A stretch of DNA of 35,901 nt from Mycobacterium sp. (GCA_020438905.1 JAGQTQ010000117.1:1-35901); one strand, 5' to 3'. Shown: positions 17,792 through 25,093, numbered from the stretch's first letter. Translations and numbers: made by a program. Notes: generated from the sequence alone by a model not told the origin.

Positions 17792-17807
17792 TGAACGGAC
17801 CCGTTCA
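17792..17807. promoter_or_regulatory. Inverted repeat TGAACG-N4-CGTTCA in the hcp leader
   Basis: A perfect 6-bp inverted repeat with a 4-base spacer lies between the FNR-type box and the hcp ribosome-binding site, 15 bp before the ATG. It could be a second operator or a leader hairpin. Nothing in the window identifies a binder. Confidence 0.4.
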
Positions 17808-17835
17808 GGCTAGGAAGCCGGCACCGGATCACCGT

Positions 17836-17849
17836 TTGACCTAGATCAA
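17836..17849. promoter_or_regulatory. FNR/DNR-type operator TTGAC-CTAG-ATCAA
   Basis: The site matches the Fnr/Dnr/Nnr consensus TTGAT-N4-ATCAA in 9 of 10 defined positions. It lies 59 bp upstream of the hcp start, in the 91-bp gap after the regulator gene. That distance fits activation from near -41.5 if transcription starts about 15-20 bp before the ATG. The adjacent regulator has the matching recognition residues (E200-T-F-S-R204). Confidence 0.72.
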
Positions 17850-17868
17850 GAGGACGCTGTGGCGACGA

Positions 17869-18591
17869 TCACAGCACCGATTGACTGCGCGCGTGGGCGT
17901 CGAGGGCGGCGACGTCGGGAATCCGCACCACCGAACCGTCCACCGAGATCAACCCCTGCGCAACCAGCGCGCGGACCGCCCGGGAGAAGGTCTCCGGGGT
18001 CATCCCCAGCCGGGAGGCCAGGACCTGCTTGAGGGCGGGCAGTTCCACCGTGATCGACGGCCCGGCGGGCGCGGCCGAGTCCGAACCGGGATCACGCATG
18101 GCCCCCAGGATGTAGGCCACTATCCGCTGGGAGGCCGACTGCAGCGACAACATGGCGATGTCCTGAACCTTGGCCTGCAGCCGGCGGGCCATCGAGGCCA
18201 GCATCAGCCGGGCCAACGCGGGGTCGCCGTCGAGAATGGTGTCGACCGCGTCGGCCGGCACAAACACCAGATGGGTGTTCACCAGCGCCGTGGCGTCCAC
18301 CGGGTAGGGCTCGCGGAGGAACATGACGGCGTGGCCGAACGCTCCCCCGGGGCTGACGATCTCCAGGACCTTCACCACGCCCTGGGAGTTGGACACCGAG
18401 AGTTGCATGCGACCCTCGCGGACCACGTAGAAACCCGTCGACGGCGTCCCGCGACGGAACAGCACCTGCCCGCCTGGCAGCTGGATCGACCGGCTCCGGG
18501 CGGCGAGAAACTCGGCGTGCGCGCGGTCGAGACCGTCGAACATCGGGGCCGATGCGATGGCCCCCATGGCGGCCTCGGGCGACTCGGTCAC
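17869..18591 (-). CDS. Crp/Fnr-family regulator, DNR-like (cysteine-free), of the hcp unit
   Basis: This 240-residue regulator has an N-terminal cyclic-nucleotide-type beta barrel (~17-115: GGQVLFRRGTPSTGFYVVREGRMQL, SPGGAFGHAVMFLREPYPVDATALVN). A dimer helix follows (~125-165), then a winged helix-turn-helix (~183-230). The recognition helix, MTPETFSRAVRAL, has Glu200, Ser203 and Arg204, the trio that in Fnr/Dnr reads TTGAT. The protein has no Cys at all, so it cannot bind the Fnr [4Fe-4S] cluster; a haem-based NO sensor of the Dnr/Nnr type fits. The barrel lacks a full cAMP signature. The GTG start at 18591 follows TAGCGT with a 7-base gap (leaderless). It probably activates hcp through the box at 17836-17849. 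Confidence 0.88.
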   Translation of the reverse strand: MTESPEAAMGAIASAPMFDGLDRAHAEFLAARSRSIQLPGGQVLFRRGTPSTGFYVVREGRMQLSVSNSQGVVKVLEIVSPGGAFGHAVMFLREPYPVDATALVNTHLVFVPADAVDTILDGDPALARLMLASMARRLQAKVQDIAMLSLQSASQRIVAYILGAMRDPGSDSAAPAGPSITVELPALKQVLASRLGMTPETFSRAVRALVAQGLISVDGSVVRIPDVAALDAHARSQSVL

Positions 18592-18598
18592 CCCGCAA

Positions 18599-18604
18599 AC
18601 GCTA
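18599..18604 (-). promoter_or_regulatory. -10 element of the DNR-like regulator (leaderless)
   Basis: On the minus strand the hexamer reads TAGCGT and ends 7 bases before the GTG at 18591. No Shine-Dalgarno sequence is present. The -35 region would fall in the left arm of the 27-bp inverted repeat. Confidence 0.45.
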
Positions 18605-18616
18605 GATCCCCTGCCG

Positions 18617-18696
18617 CACCCCTCCCGCGAACAGACACAAAAGGCACCAAATGGCGGCGTGTCGCGGGACTTTTGTGTCTGTTCGCGGGAGGGGTG
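18617..18696. repeat. Perfect 27-bp inverted repeat between divergent regulator and ldh promoters
   Basis: Arms 18617-18643 and 18670-18696 are exact reverse complements with a 26-base loop. The arm contains CCCGCGAACAGACACAAAAG. The repeat fills the divergent spacer: the left arm covers the expected -35 region of the regulator promoter and the right arm that of ldh. It resembles a dispersed mycobacterial hairpin carrying CGCGAACAGAC, from memory; copy number elsewhere cannot be judged here. Confidence 0.85.
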
Positions 18697-18716
18697 AGCG
18701 CGACGAAGCGACGGTG

Positions 18717-18722
18717 GATAAT
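18717..18722 (+). promoter_or_regulatory. -10 element GATAAT of ldh (leaderless, start 18729)
   Basis: GATAAT, preceded by TG, ends 6 bases before the GTG at 18729. The same arrangement (GATAAT-N6-start) occurs at 9005-9017. It supports 18729 over 18714 as the ldh start. Confidence 0.5.
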
Positions 18723-18728
18723 GCGGAT

Positions 18729-19682
18729 GTGGCCGAACAGCACGCCGCCAAGGTGTCCATCGTCGGGGTCGGCAGCGTCGGGACCGCGATCGCCTACGCC
18801 TGCCTGATCCGCGGGTCGGCCAAAGCGCTGGCCCTCTACGACATGAACGCCAAGAAGGTCCGGGCGGAGGTTCTCGACCTCAACCACGGCAGCCAGTTCG
18901 TGCCCAACTGCGTGGTGACCGGATCGGATTCCATCGACGTCACGGCAGGCTCGGCGATCGTGGTCGTCACCGCCGGGGCCAAGCAGCGGCCCGGGCAGAG
19001 CAGGCTGGAGCTGGCCGCCACCAATGTGGCGATGGCCCAGACGCTCACCCCGCAGCTGCTCGAGCAGTCCCCCGGCGCGGTGATCATCTTCGTCACCAAC
19101 CCGGTCGACCTGGTCACCTACGCCGCGGCGCGCTCGGTCGACGTCGCCCCCGGGCGCGTCTTCGGATCCGGGACGGTGCTGGACTCCAGTCGTTTCCGCT
19201 ACCTGATCGGGCGGCGCGCGAACGTGGACGTCGGCAACGTGCACGGCTTCATCGTCGGCGAGCACGGGGACTCCGAGATCCCGCTGTGGTCGAGCGTGTC
19301 CATCGGCGGGGTGCCGGCCACCGAGTGGCGCTCCGGAGGAGGGCTCGTGTTCGACGAGGCCACCCGGGCCGGCATCGCCGAGGGTGTGGTCAACGCCGCC
19401 TACGAGATCATCGAGGGCAAGGGCGCCACCAACCTGGCGATCGGGTTGTCCACGGCACGGATCATCGAGGCGGTCCTGGGCGACCAGAACCGGGTACTTC
19501 CCATCTCCTCGGTGCAGAACGGGGTCTACGAACTCACCGACGTCGCGCTGTCGCTGCCCACCCTCGTCTCACGCAAAGGGGCCGGCGAGGTGTTGCAGGT
19601 TCCCCTGGCGGTCAAGGAGCTGCTGGGGCTGCAAGGCTCGGCCAACACACTGCGGCAGGCACGAGACTCGCTAGGTCTCTGA
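18729..19682 (+). CDS. ldh: L-lactate dehydrogenase
   Basis: The protein has 317 residues, the usual LDH length. The NAD site is GVGSVG (13-18), with Asp38 ending strand 2. The substrate loop reads AGAKQRPGQSRLEL, with Gln86 selecting lactate/pyruvate rather than malate (Arg in MDH) and Arg93 closing over the active site. Asn124 (VTNPVD), Asp152/Arg155 (VLDSSRFR) and the proton-relay His179 (GEHGDSE) complete the site. It interconverts pyruvate and L-lactate with NADH in the cytosol. The GTG at 18729 is favoured by the GATAAT six bases upstream; GTG 18714 is the alternative. It is divergent from the DNR-like regulator, which suggests joint control during oxygen limitation or nitrosative stress; that link is inference. 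Confidence 0.92.
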   Translation: MAEQHAAKVSIVGVGSVGTAIAYACLIRGSAKALALYDMNAKKVRAEVLDLNHGSQFVPNCVVTGSDSIDVTAGSAIVVVTAGAKQRPGQSRLELAATNVAMAQTLTPQLLEQSPGAVIIFVTNPVDLVTYAAARSVDVAPGRVFGSGTVLDSSRFRYLIGRRANVDVGNVHGFIVGEHGDSEIPLWSSVSIGGVPATEWRSGGGLVFDEATRAGIAEGVVNAAYEIIEGKGATNLAIGLSTARIIEAVLGDQNRVLPISSVQNGVYELTDVALSLPTLVSRKGAGEVLQVPLAVKELLGLQGSANTLRQARDSLGL

Positions 19683-19745
19683 GCCGCCCGCGCTAAGTGC
19701 TTTCGCGCACTCTCCTAACCGGCCGACAGCGCGGTTCGGCGCGCC

Positions 19746-19751
19746 TACACT
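19746..19751 (+). promoter_or_regulatory. -10 element TACACT, leaderless start at 19759
   Basis: TACACT ends 7 bases before the ATG of the GPGPV-repeat protein, and no ribosome-binding site is present. Confidence 0.45.
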
Positions 19752-19758
19752 GACGACC

Positions 19759-20076
19759 ATGCGCGCCATAGGGAAATACGCGGCCTACGCCCTGACGGTC
19801 GTGGCTGCACCGCTGGCCGGACTCGCCTCACCGGCCCATAGCCTCGCCGACGACAACTGCGGCCCCGGCATGTACTTCAACGTCGAGAACAACCAGTGCC
19901 AGTATTACGCCATCGTGGGCCCGGCCGGCCCCGGCCCGGTGGGACCCGGACCGGTAGGCCCCGGCCCGGTAGGCCCCGGCCCGGTAGGCCCCGGACCGGT
20001 AGGCCCCGGCCCGGTGGGACCCGGCCCGGTGGGACCCGGCCCGGTGGGACCCGGACCGGTAGGCCCCGGCCGCTAG
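19759..20076 (+). CDS. Secreted protein with nine GPGPV repeats
   Basis: This 105-residue protein has a signal peptide cleaved near HSLA-DD (about residue 30). The short mature head contains DNCGPGMYFNVENNQCQYY, a C-X12-C loop that probably forms a disulphide. The rest is nine perfect GPGPV pentapeptides and a final GPGR. The repeat is elastin- or collagen-like and should be extended and flexible. A related two-Cys head (C-X11-C followed by Q) is seen in the secreted protein at 31908-32321. I recognise no function; a surface or wall-spanning peptide is plausible. The start is probably leaderless. Confidence 0.82.
   Translation: MRAIGKYAAYALTVVAAPLAGLASPAHSLADDNCGPGMYFNVENNQCQYYAIVGPAGPGPVGPGPVGPGPVGPGPVGPGPVGPGPVGPGPVGPGPVGPGPVGPGR
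19927..20061 (+). repeat. Nine tandem 15-bp units encoding GPGPV
   Basis: Nine in-frame 15-bp units follow one another with no interruption; a tenth, partial unit ends in Arg and the stop. Units differ only at GGC/GGA, CCC/ACC and GTG/GTA positions, all third-codon positions. The array should vary in length between strains by slippage. Confidence 0.92.
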
Positions 20077-20163
20077 CCGATCACGACGGGTTGCGGTACC
20101 GACCGGACCCGGCCCCGCCATTACCGCCCCACCGGCGCGGAGTTTGCACCATGATCTTCGGAC

Positions 20164-21414
20164 ATGCAGAGCATGCAGATCACCGAACTCTCCGCCGACC
20201 TTGCCCGCCATGAAGACGCCGGAGAACATCTGGCTGTCATCGCCGGCGTTCGCGAGCTGATCGCCGCCGACCCCTCCGCGATGACAGACCCGTGGGTCAA
20301 GGGCTGGATCGGCCGGCGCTGGCGTGACCTTTTCCTGCAGGAGGCGGTGAAGGACAAGGACGCGGTCGAGTTCGCCTCCAAGCCCTCATTGCTGGCCGCT
20401 GTGCCGCTGCCGTCGATGTTGAAGAAGAACAACCCGCGCCGCGCCATCGCCGAACGTTTCCTCAAGGACTGCCCGGCCAGCGAGTGGCAGGCCGAACTGC
20501 CCGAGGCACAGTATGACTCGATCACGAACACCACCTTGATGCTGTGCGGCGGACTACTCACCGGGCTGATGTTCCCGGGGGCGCACGCCTTTCCCCTCGA
20601 GGCCGACCAGCTCTACAAGGACCGGGGCTGGCGCACCATCCGGGCCGACGTCCATCCCATGCGATCGTGTGAGGCCAACGAGGCCGATATCGAGGCGGCG
20701 TTCCGCGGCGAGGGACTCGATGCCGCCATGGCTCCGATCACCGACCCCCAACCCCCGGACAACGTCTTCATGCTCGGCTACAGCAAGGGCACTCCGGACA
20801 TCCTGTCGTTCCTGGTCAACCACCCCGACTACCACGACCGGATCAAGGGTGTGTACAGCTGGGCCGGCGCGGTGGGCGGCTCCTACACCGCCGACGGCGT
20901 CTACAGCCAGATCAAGGACCTTCCGACCGAAGGCTCCTACGAATACGTCAGCAAGCTGCTGAGCGTGATCAGCCCGGCGATGCTCAACCAGGTCGGCGTT
21001 CGGCGGCTCGACGAGTACGACGTGAAGGGCGCGATGAACGACCTCCGCACCGAAGTCCGCGAGGCGTTCAACAAGAAGCACGCGGAGTACCTCGACAGCC
21101 TCGGCATTCCGATCTTCGCGGTCACCGCCGCCACCACTCCGCTGGAGGTGCCCAACATCCAGTTCATGGACGCCGTGCGCCTCAGTGAGTACGACGCCAA
21201 CAACGACATGCAGCTCACTCAGAAGCAGTCGCTGTTGCCGATCGGGATGAACACCCACGTCGCCATGGCGCACGCCCACCACTGGGATGTGGCCTATGCG
21301 GCGTTCCCGCTGGCAATGCGCGCAATGAGCCCCAATCTGGAGAACCGCTGGCCGCGTTACGCCGCGCTGGTCGCCAGTTGGGAGTTGCTGGCCGAGTTGG
21401 GCCTGATCGACTGA
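20164..21414 (+). CDS. Alpha/beta-hydrolase-like protein of unknown function
   Basis: This 416-residue protein has a helical N-terminal part (~1-120), then a region with the order of an alpha/beta hydrolase. This comprises strand and oxyanion region MLCGGLLTGLMFPGAHAF, RTIRADVHPMRSC, and nucleophile elbow VFMLGYSKGTPD with Ser207. Then come VYSWAGAVGG, IPIFAVTAATTPLEVP and a late His in THVAMAHAHHWD. It has no signal peptide. Two in-frame ATGs (20164, 20173) are possible; neither has a ribosome-binding site. I recognise no named family. A co-directional secreted-protein gene starts 37 bp after its stop. Confidence 0.75.
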   Translation: MQSMQITELSADLARHEDAGEHLAVIAGVRELIAADPSAMTDPWVKGWIGRRWRDLFLQEAVKDKDAVEFASKPSLLAAVPLPSMLKKNNPRRAIAERFLKDCPASEWQAELPEAQYDSITNTTLMLCGGLLTGLMFPGAHAFPLEADQLYKDRGWRTIRADVHPMRSCEANEADIEAAFRGEGLDAAMAPITDPQPPDNVFMLGYSKGTPDILSFLVNHPDYHDRIKGVYSWAGAVGGSYTADGVYSQIKDLPTEGSYEYVSKLLSVISPAMLNQVGVRRLDEYDVKGAMNDLRTEVREAFNKKHAEYLDSLGIPIFAVTAATTPLEVPNIQFMDAVRLSEYDANNDMQLTQKQSLLPIGMNTHVAMAHAHHWDVAYAAFPLAMRAMSPNLENRWPRYAALVASWELLAELGLID

Positions 21415-21450
21415 GTGACATACGTTGACCGGGTCGCGAAGGGAGACCCA

Positions 21451-21999
21451 ATGATCCGTGCACGGGCCCATGTATTGGCGCTGACAGCGAGCGCGCTGGC
21501 GGTTCTGGCAACGACGATGCCGGCGGCCGGGGCGGATCCGACGCCGCCGACCCCAGATCCGGGGTACGACGAAGTCACCTACCTGATCGGCAAGTGCTGG
21601 GACCCCGGCATGGCGGTCGAGCAGGAGCCGACCACGCTGAAGTACAACTGCGACGGCACCGCGGCGATGGAAAACATGATCTGGACGTCCTGGGGCGCCG
21701 ATGGCGCCAACGGCACCGGGACCGACAATGCGGTTGAATGCCAACCGAATTGCGCGCAGGGACAGCGGTTGTTCAACCCGATCGTCGTACACGCCTGGAA
21801 CCCCCGCCCGGCCGAAGGCTGCCCACCGTATCTGCAGTTCTACAGCGATATCACCATCGCCTATCCGCAGGGTGTGCCGCCGTGGATCAAGCCGGGCACC
21901 CAGTGGTCGCCGGACACGGCGTTCACCTACGTCGACGGCATGCCGGCGGTTCACTACACCGATCAGGGCACGCAGAGCTGCGCGCCGCTCGCGCGTTAG
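21451..21999 (+). CDS. Secreted cysteine-containing protein of unknown function
   Basis: The protein has 182 residues and a signal peptide cleaved after PAAGA (~27), then a Pro-rich linker (DPTPPTPDPGYDE). The mature part has about six Cys (GKCWDPG, KYNCDG, VECQPNC, EGCPPY, QSCAPL), several Trp and a C-terminal beta-rich region (TYVDGMPAVHYTDQG). I chose the ATG at 21451 for its GGGAG site and the signal peptide right after it; an open frame 12 codons longer has neither. I recognise no family. Its stop overlaps that of the convergent TetR gene (TTAG, 21996-21999). Confidence 0.8.
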   Translation: MIRARAHVLALTASALAVLATTMPAAGADPTPPTPDPGYDEVTYLIGKCWDPGMAVEQEPTTLKYNCDGTAAMENMIWTSWGADGANGTGTDNAVECQPNCAQGQRLFNPIVVHAWNPRPAEGCPPYLQFYSDITIAYPQGVPPWIKPGTQWSPDTAFTYVDGMPAVHYTDQGTQSCAPLAR

Positions 22000-22616
22000 A
22001 CCGGAATATCCGGCCGCAGACAGCGACACGCCACCAGGGCGAGGTCGGCGGCCGCGGCCTCGGGCGTCTTCGTCGGCGTCAAGATGTGGCTTAGGCACAG
22101 GCGCACAACGCTTTCCACCATCACACGCACATCGTCGGGGTCCGCCGACGGCCACTGTTCATTCACCCAGCCGCCGAAGACCTTGATCGCGGTGCCGATC
22201 AGGGGCTCACCCCGCACGGTGAGTAGCGAGAGCAGCGACACGTCGCCGCCGTTGGCCGTCGTGCGGGTCAGAATGGTCTCCAGCAGCGGGTTGTCGCGCG
22301 CCACCGACACCATGTACTGCGCGGCCGAAGAGACTCCCCCGGCCAGGTCACCCGGGTGCTCGGCCAAACGGACCGCGACACCGTCGAAGAACTCCGCCGT
22401 CTCCCGCATCACGAGTGCGTTGCCCAGATCGTCCTTCGTGCCGAACTCGGCATGCAGGCTTTGGCGGCTGATGCCGATCGTCGTCGCGATCGCACCCATG
22501 CGGACCGCCGACCAGCCCCGTTCCAATACGACCTCGCGGGCCGCGTCGAGGGCCACATCGCGCAGCCGGGCGCGCCCGAAGGCACGGGTCTCGGCGCGAA
22601 GGTCGGCGACAGACAT
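21996..22616 (-). CDS. TetR-family repressor, divergent from the P450 gene
   Basis: This 206-residue protein has the TetR helix-turn-helix in its first 65 residues: RLRDVALDAAREVVLERGWSAVRMGAIATTIGISRQSLHAEFGTKDDLGNAL. The rest is the all-helical ligand and dimer domain. It is divergent from the P450-ferredoxin pair across 108 bp, where a 15-bp palindrome covers the P450 -35. By this arrangement it should repress the P450 operon and itself, with the P450 substrate or product as a likely inducer (inference). The ATG at 22616 follows TAGACT with a 7-base gap and no Shine-Dalgarno site, suggesting a leaderless start. Confidence 0.88.
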   Translation of the reverse strand: MSVADLRAETRAFGRARLRDVALDAAREVVLERGWSAVRMGAIATTIGISRQSLHAEFGTKDDLGNALVMRETAEFFDGVAVRLAEHPGDLAGGVSSAAQYMVSVARDNPLLETILTRTTANGGDVSLLSLLTVRGEPLIGTAIKVFGGWVNEQWPSADPDDVRVMVESVVRLCLSHILTPTKTPEAAAADLALVACRCLRPDIPV

Positions 22617-22623
22617 GGCACGG

Positions 22624-22629
22624 AGTCTA
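22624..22629 (-). promoter_or_regulatory. -10 element TAGACT of the TetR gene
   Basis: On the minus strand TAGACT ends 7 bases before the ATG at 22616, suggesting a leaderless transcript. Confidence 0.45.
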
Positions 22630-22660
22630 ACCGAGATGACACTTGAAGATCAGCTGTCGT

Positions 22661-22675
22661 AACTGCTTGACAGTT
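22661..22675. promoter_or_regulatory. TetR operator candidate AACTG-N5-CAGTT over the P450 -35 box
   Basis: The 15-bp palindrome AACTG-CTTGA-CAGTT contains TTGACA (22667-22672), a consensus -35 hexamer for the P450 gene. A repressor bound here would block polymerase directly. A second, overlapping pair (CTGTC-N10-GACAG) extends it leftwards. Downstream is a T-rich run and a weak -10 near 22690. Confidence 0.55.
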
Positions 22676-22724
22676 TTATTTTTTTGTCGGATGCTCGTGG
22701 AAAGACCCGCCTGAGGAGAGACCG

Positions 22725-24005
22725 ATGACGACAGCAGCCCTCACCCGCGCCGCGCGCCCCTACGACCCCGCCGACTTGTCGTCGGTGGAGTTCTGGTCGG
22801 GCACCGCCAAGGACCGGGAGAAGGTCTTCGCCGAGCTACGCGCACTCCGGCCCATCTCCTGGCACGAGCCGGTGAAGAACGGCATGTTCGAGGATCCCAA
22901 CGATCAGGGCTTCTGGGCCGTGGTCCGGCATGCCGACCTGGTGGAGGTAACCCGGCGCCCCGCCGACTTCCTGTCCGGCGAAGGCATCGCGTTCGAGTCG
23001 ATCCCCAGAGAACTCCTCGACGCCGCCCAGGGCTTCATCGCGATGGACCCTCCGCGGCACACCAAGATCCGCCGGCTGATGGCGGCGGCCTTCACTCCCA
23101 AGCAGCTGGCCCGCATCGACGATCACATCGTCGCCAACTCGCGTCGCATCGTCGACGATATCGCCGGCAAGGGCCGGGTCGACTTCGTCACCGAGGTGGC
23201 CTCGCTGGTACCGATGAACAACATCTGCGACATGATCGGAATACCGGAGCAGTACCGCCACACCGTCGCCTACGAATCCCAGTTCGCCGACGGCTGGCGG
23301 GATCCCCGCTTACTCCAGGGCGCCGACCCGCTGACTCGGCTGACCCAGACCATCGTGACGGTGCACGGAATCGCCCATGAGCTCATCGCCGCCCGCCGCA
23401 GCCATCCAGAGAACGACCTGATGACGGCCCTGGTTCAAGCTGAAGTCGACGGTGAACGTCTGAGCGACGACGAGATCTCGTCGATTTTCGTGCTGCTGAT
23501 CATCGCCGGCAACGACACCACCCGGCAGTCCATCAGCCACGGCATGAAAGCGCTGACCGATTTCCCCGAGCAACGGGCTTGGCTGATGGAGGACCTGGAC
23601 GGCCGCCTGCCGATGGCTGTCGAGGAGATCATCCGCTGGGCCACCCCGATCATGACGTTCCGTCGCACCGCGGCCCGCGACACCGAACTGGGCGGCCACC
23701 ACATCACCCAGGGCGACAAGGTGATCATGTTCTACTCCTCGGCCAACATGGACACCGAGGTGTTCGATCACCCCGAGCAGCTGATCCTGTCCCGCTCCCC
23801 CAACAAGCACGTCGCGTTCGGCGGCGGCGGCATCCACCACTGCCTGGGCGCCCAACTCGCCCGTCGCCAGATCACCGCGACGTTCCGCGAGTTGCTGACC
23901 CGGCTGCCCGATATCCACACCGTCGGCGAGCCGGAGTTGGGCAACGGCAACTTCTTCCATACCGTGATGTCAATGCAGGCCGAGTTCACCCCGGAGAAGC
24001 CATGA
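22725..24005 (+). CDS. Cytochrome P450 (CYP125/142-like bacterial class I)
   Basis: This 426-residue soluble P450 has the I-helix AGNDTT (261-266), the ExxR pair Glu301/Arg304 (EEIIRWATP) and the haem loop FGGGGIHHCLGAQLAR with Cys373 as the thiolate ligand. AGNDTT and WATPIMTFRRTA resemble the sterol- and lipid-oxidising CYP125/142/124 group, though the subfamily cannot be fixed without alignment. It needs a ferredoxin, supplied by the next gene, whose ATG overlaps this stop (ATGA, 24002-24005). The start has GAGGAGAG upstream. Regulation by the divergent TetR is likely. A sterol, fatty acid or terpenoid substrate is an inference from the family. Confidence 0.93.
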   Translation: MTTAALTRAARPYDPADLSSVEFWSGTAKDREKVFAELRALRPISWHEPVKNGMFEDPNDQGFWAVVRHADLVEVTRRPADFLSGEGIAFESIPRELLDAAQGFIAMDPPRHTKIRRLMAAAFTPKQLARIDDHIVANSRRIVDDIAGKGRVDFVTEVASLVPMNNICDMIGIPEQYRHTVAYESQFADGWRDPRLLQGADPLTRLTQTIVTVHGIAHELIAARRSHPENDLMTALVQAEVDGERLSDDEISSIFVLLIIAGNDTTRQSISHGMKALTDFPEQRAWLMEDLDGRLPMAVEEIIRWATPIMTFRRTAARDTELGGHHITQGDKVIMFYSSANMDTEVFDHPEQLILSRSPNKHVAFGGGGIHHCLGAQLARRQITATFRELLTRLPDIHTVGEPELGNGNFFHTVMSMQAEFTPEKP

Positions 24006-24193
24006 GGATCGTCGTCGACCGGACCAAGTGCTCCTCGATCGGGTTGTGCGAGGCGACCGCCCCGGACATCTTCGAGATCGGCGCCGACGGCGCTTTGAAC
24101 ATCCTGATGGATGACATCCCCGAGGACCGTCGCACAGACCTCGAGTCGGCCTGCGAGAACTGCCCGACGCAGGCGCTGAGCATCGAGGAATAG
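24002..24193 (+). CDS. [3Fe-4S]-type ferredoxin, partner of the P450
   Basis: This 63-residue protein has Cys10 in KCSSIGLC (Cys16) and a distal CENCPTQAL with the remaining ligand Cys. The small residue where a fourth Cys would sit in the first motif gives a 3Fe-4S cluster, as in other mycobacterial P450 ferredoxins such as FdxD. The acidic surface (DDIPEDRRTDLE) suits docking to the P450. It is translationally coupled to the P450 by an ATGA overlap. No reductase gene is adjacent, so a shared ferredoxin reductase is needed. Confidence 0.92.
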   Translation: MRIVVDRTKCSSIGLCEATAPDIFEIGADGALNILMDDIPEDRRTDLESACENCPTQALSIEE

Positions 24194-24200
24194 CGCACTG

Positions 24201-24206
24201 TACGTT
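24201..24206 (+). promoter_or_regulatory. -10 element TACGTT, leaderless start at 24215
   Basis: TACGTT ends 8 bases before the ATG at 24215, and no ribosome-binding site is visible. It suggests the membrane-protein gene is not only read from the P450 operon. Confidence 0.4.
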
Positions 24207-24214
24207 CAGTCCCC

Positions 24215-25093
24215 ATGGACACCGGTGCGACCCGCGACGCAGTTCGTCAGCGCATCGCCGAACGCCGCCGGCGGCTGACCGAATCCCGCGCGCTGAGCCC
24301 GGTCGCCGCCGTTGCGCGGCGCTTCAAGGAGATTGACGGCGCGACTCAGGGCGTCCTGGTCTCGGTCCAGATTTTCACCGTCGTCATCCCGCTGATGATT
24401 CTCGGGTTCAGCTATTCCACCGGCTTCGCTGAGCACGTCAGCCCGGGCACCGTGTGGATACGGGAACTCGACCTCGACGGACCGGCCAGCGAGGCGGTGC
24501 GCAGCGCGTTCGGCGACAGCGCCGGACTCCGTTCGACGTGGACCGTCCTCGGCTTGGCCGCTTTCCTGGCATGGGGGATCCCGATGTCGATCACGGTGGC
24601 CGGCATGTTCGCCAAGGCCTGGCAGCGCGAGCAGTTCCGGGCGCGCGAAAGGCTGCTGCGCGGTTCGGCGTGGTTCGTGCTGTACCTGACGATGCTGGTG
24701 CTTCGCGAGCGGCTCGCCTTCGGTCCAGAGTATGGCAGCGGAACTCAGGTCGCGATGATCGTCGTCTCCCTGATCCCGGTATGGGTGTTCTGGTCGCTGA
24801 CGCCGGTGATTCTGGTGCGCGACGGCGGCCACGGATTCAAATACCTTGCGCTGGTGGGACTTTCCGGGGTGGTGATCGACGGAATCATCGTCCCGATCAT
24901 CGGCCGGTTCATTTTCCCGGACGTGATCGGCGCCTGGACCCAGTTCGGTCCCATCGGGGTGGCGATGGCGCTGATGACCTGGTGCGCCGTTCTCGGCACG
25001 GCGTGGGTCATCACCGCCTGCATCGGGGCGGTGCTGTGGGAGCGCACCGCCCCGACGGAGACGGTCATCGAGGCGCAGACCGCCGGCGATTGA
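24215..25093 (+). CDS. Multi-pass membrane protein, possibly YihY/BrkB-like
   Basis: This 292-residue protein has a basic N-terminus (RQRIAERRRRL) and about six membrane segments: GVLVSVQIFTVVIPLMILGF, TVLGLAAFLAWGIPMSITVAG, SAWFVLYLTMLVL, VAMIVVSLIPVWVFWSLTPVIL, LVGLSGVVIDGIIVPII and ALMTWCAVLGTAWVITACIGAVLW. The layout and the D-ATQGVLVSVQIF start resemble the YihY/BrkB family, but I cannot confirm it. The function is unknown. A leaderless start is supported by the TACGTT upstream. Confidence 0.72.
   Translation: MDTGATRDAVRQRIAERRRRLTESRALSPVAAVARRFKEIDGATQGVLVSVQIFTVVIPLMILGFSYSTGFAEHVSPGTVWIRELDLDGPASEAVRSAFGDSAGLRSTWTVLGLAAFLAWGIPMSITVAGMFAKAWQREQFRARERLLRGSAWFVLYLTMLVLRERLAFGPEYGSGTQVAMIVVSLIPVWVFWSLTPVILVRDGGHGFKYLALVGLSGVVIDGIIVPIIGRFIFPDVIGAWTQFGPIGVAMALMTWCAVLGTAWVITACIGAVLWERTAPTETVIEAQTAGD

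Noticed and set aside
20554-22155. A 533-codon minus-strand open frame opposite the hydrolase-like and secreted-protein genes
   Set aside because: It is rich in Arg, Gly, Val and His with no domain. The plus strand has a signal peptide and a nucleophile elbow in the expected places.
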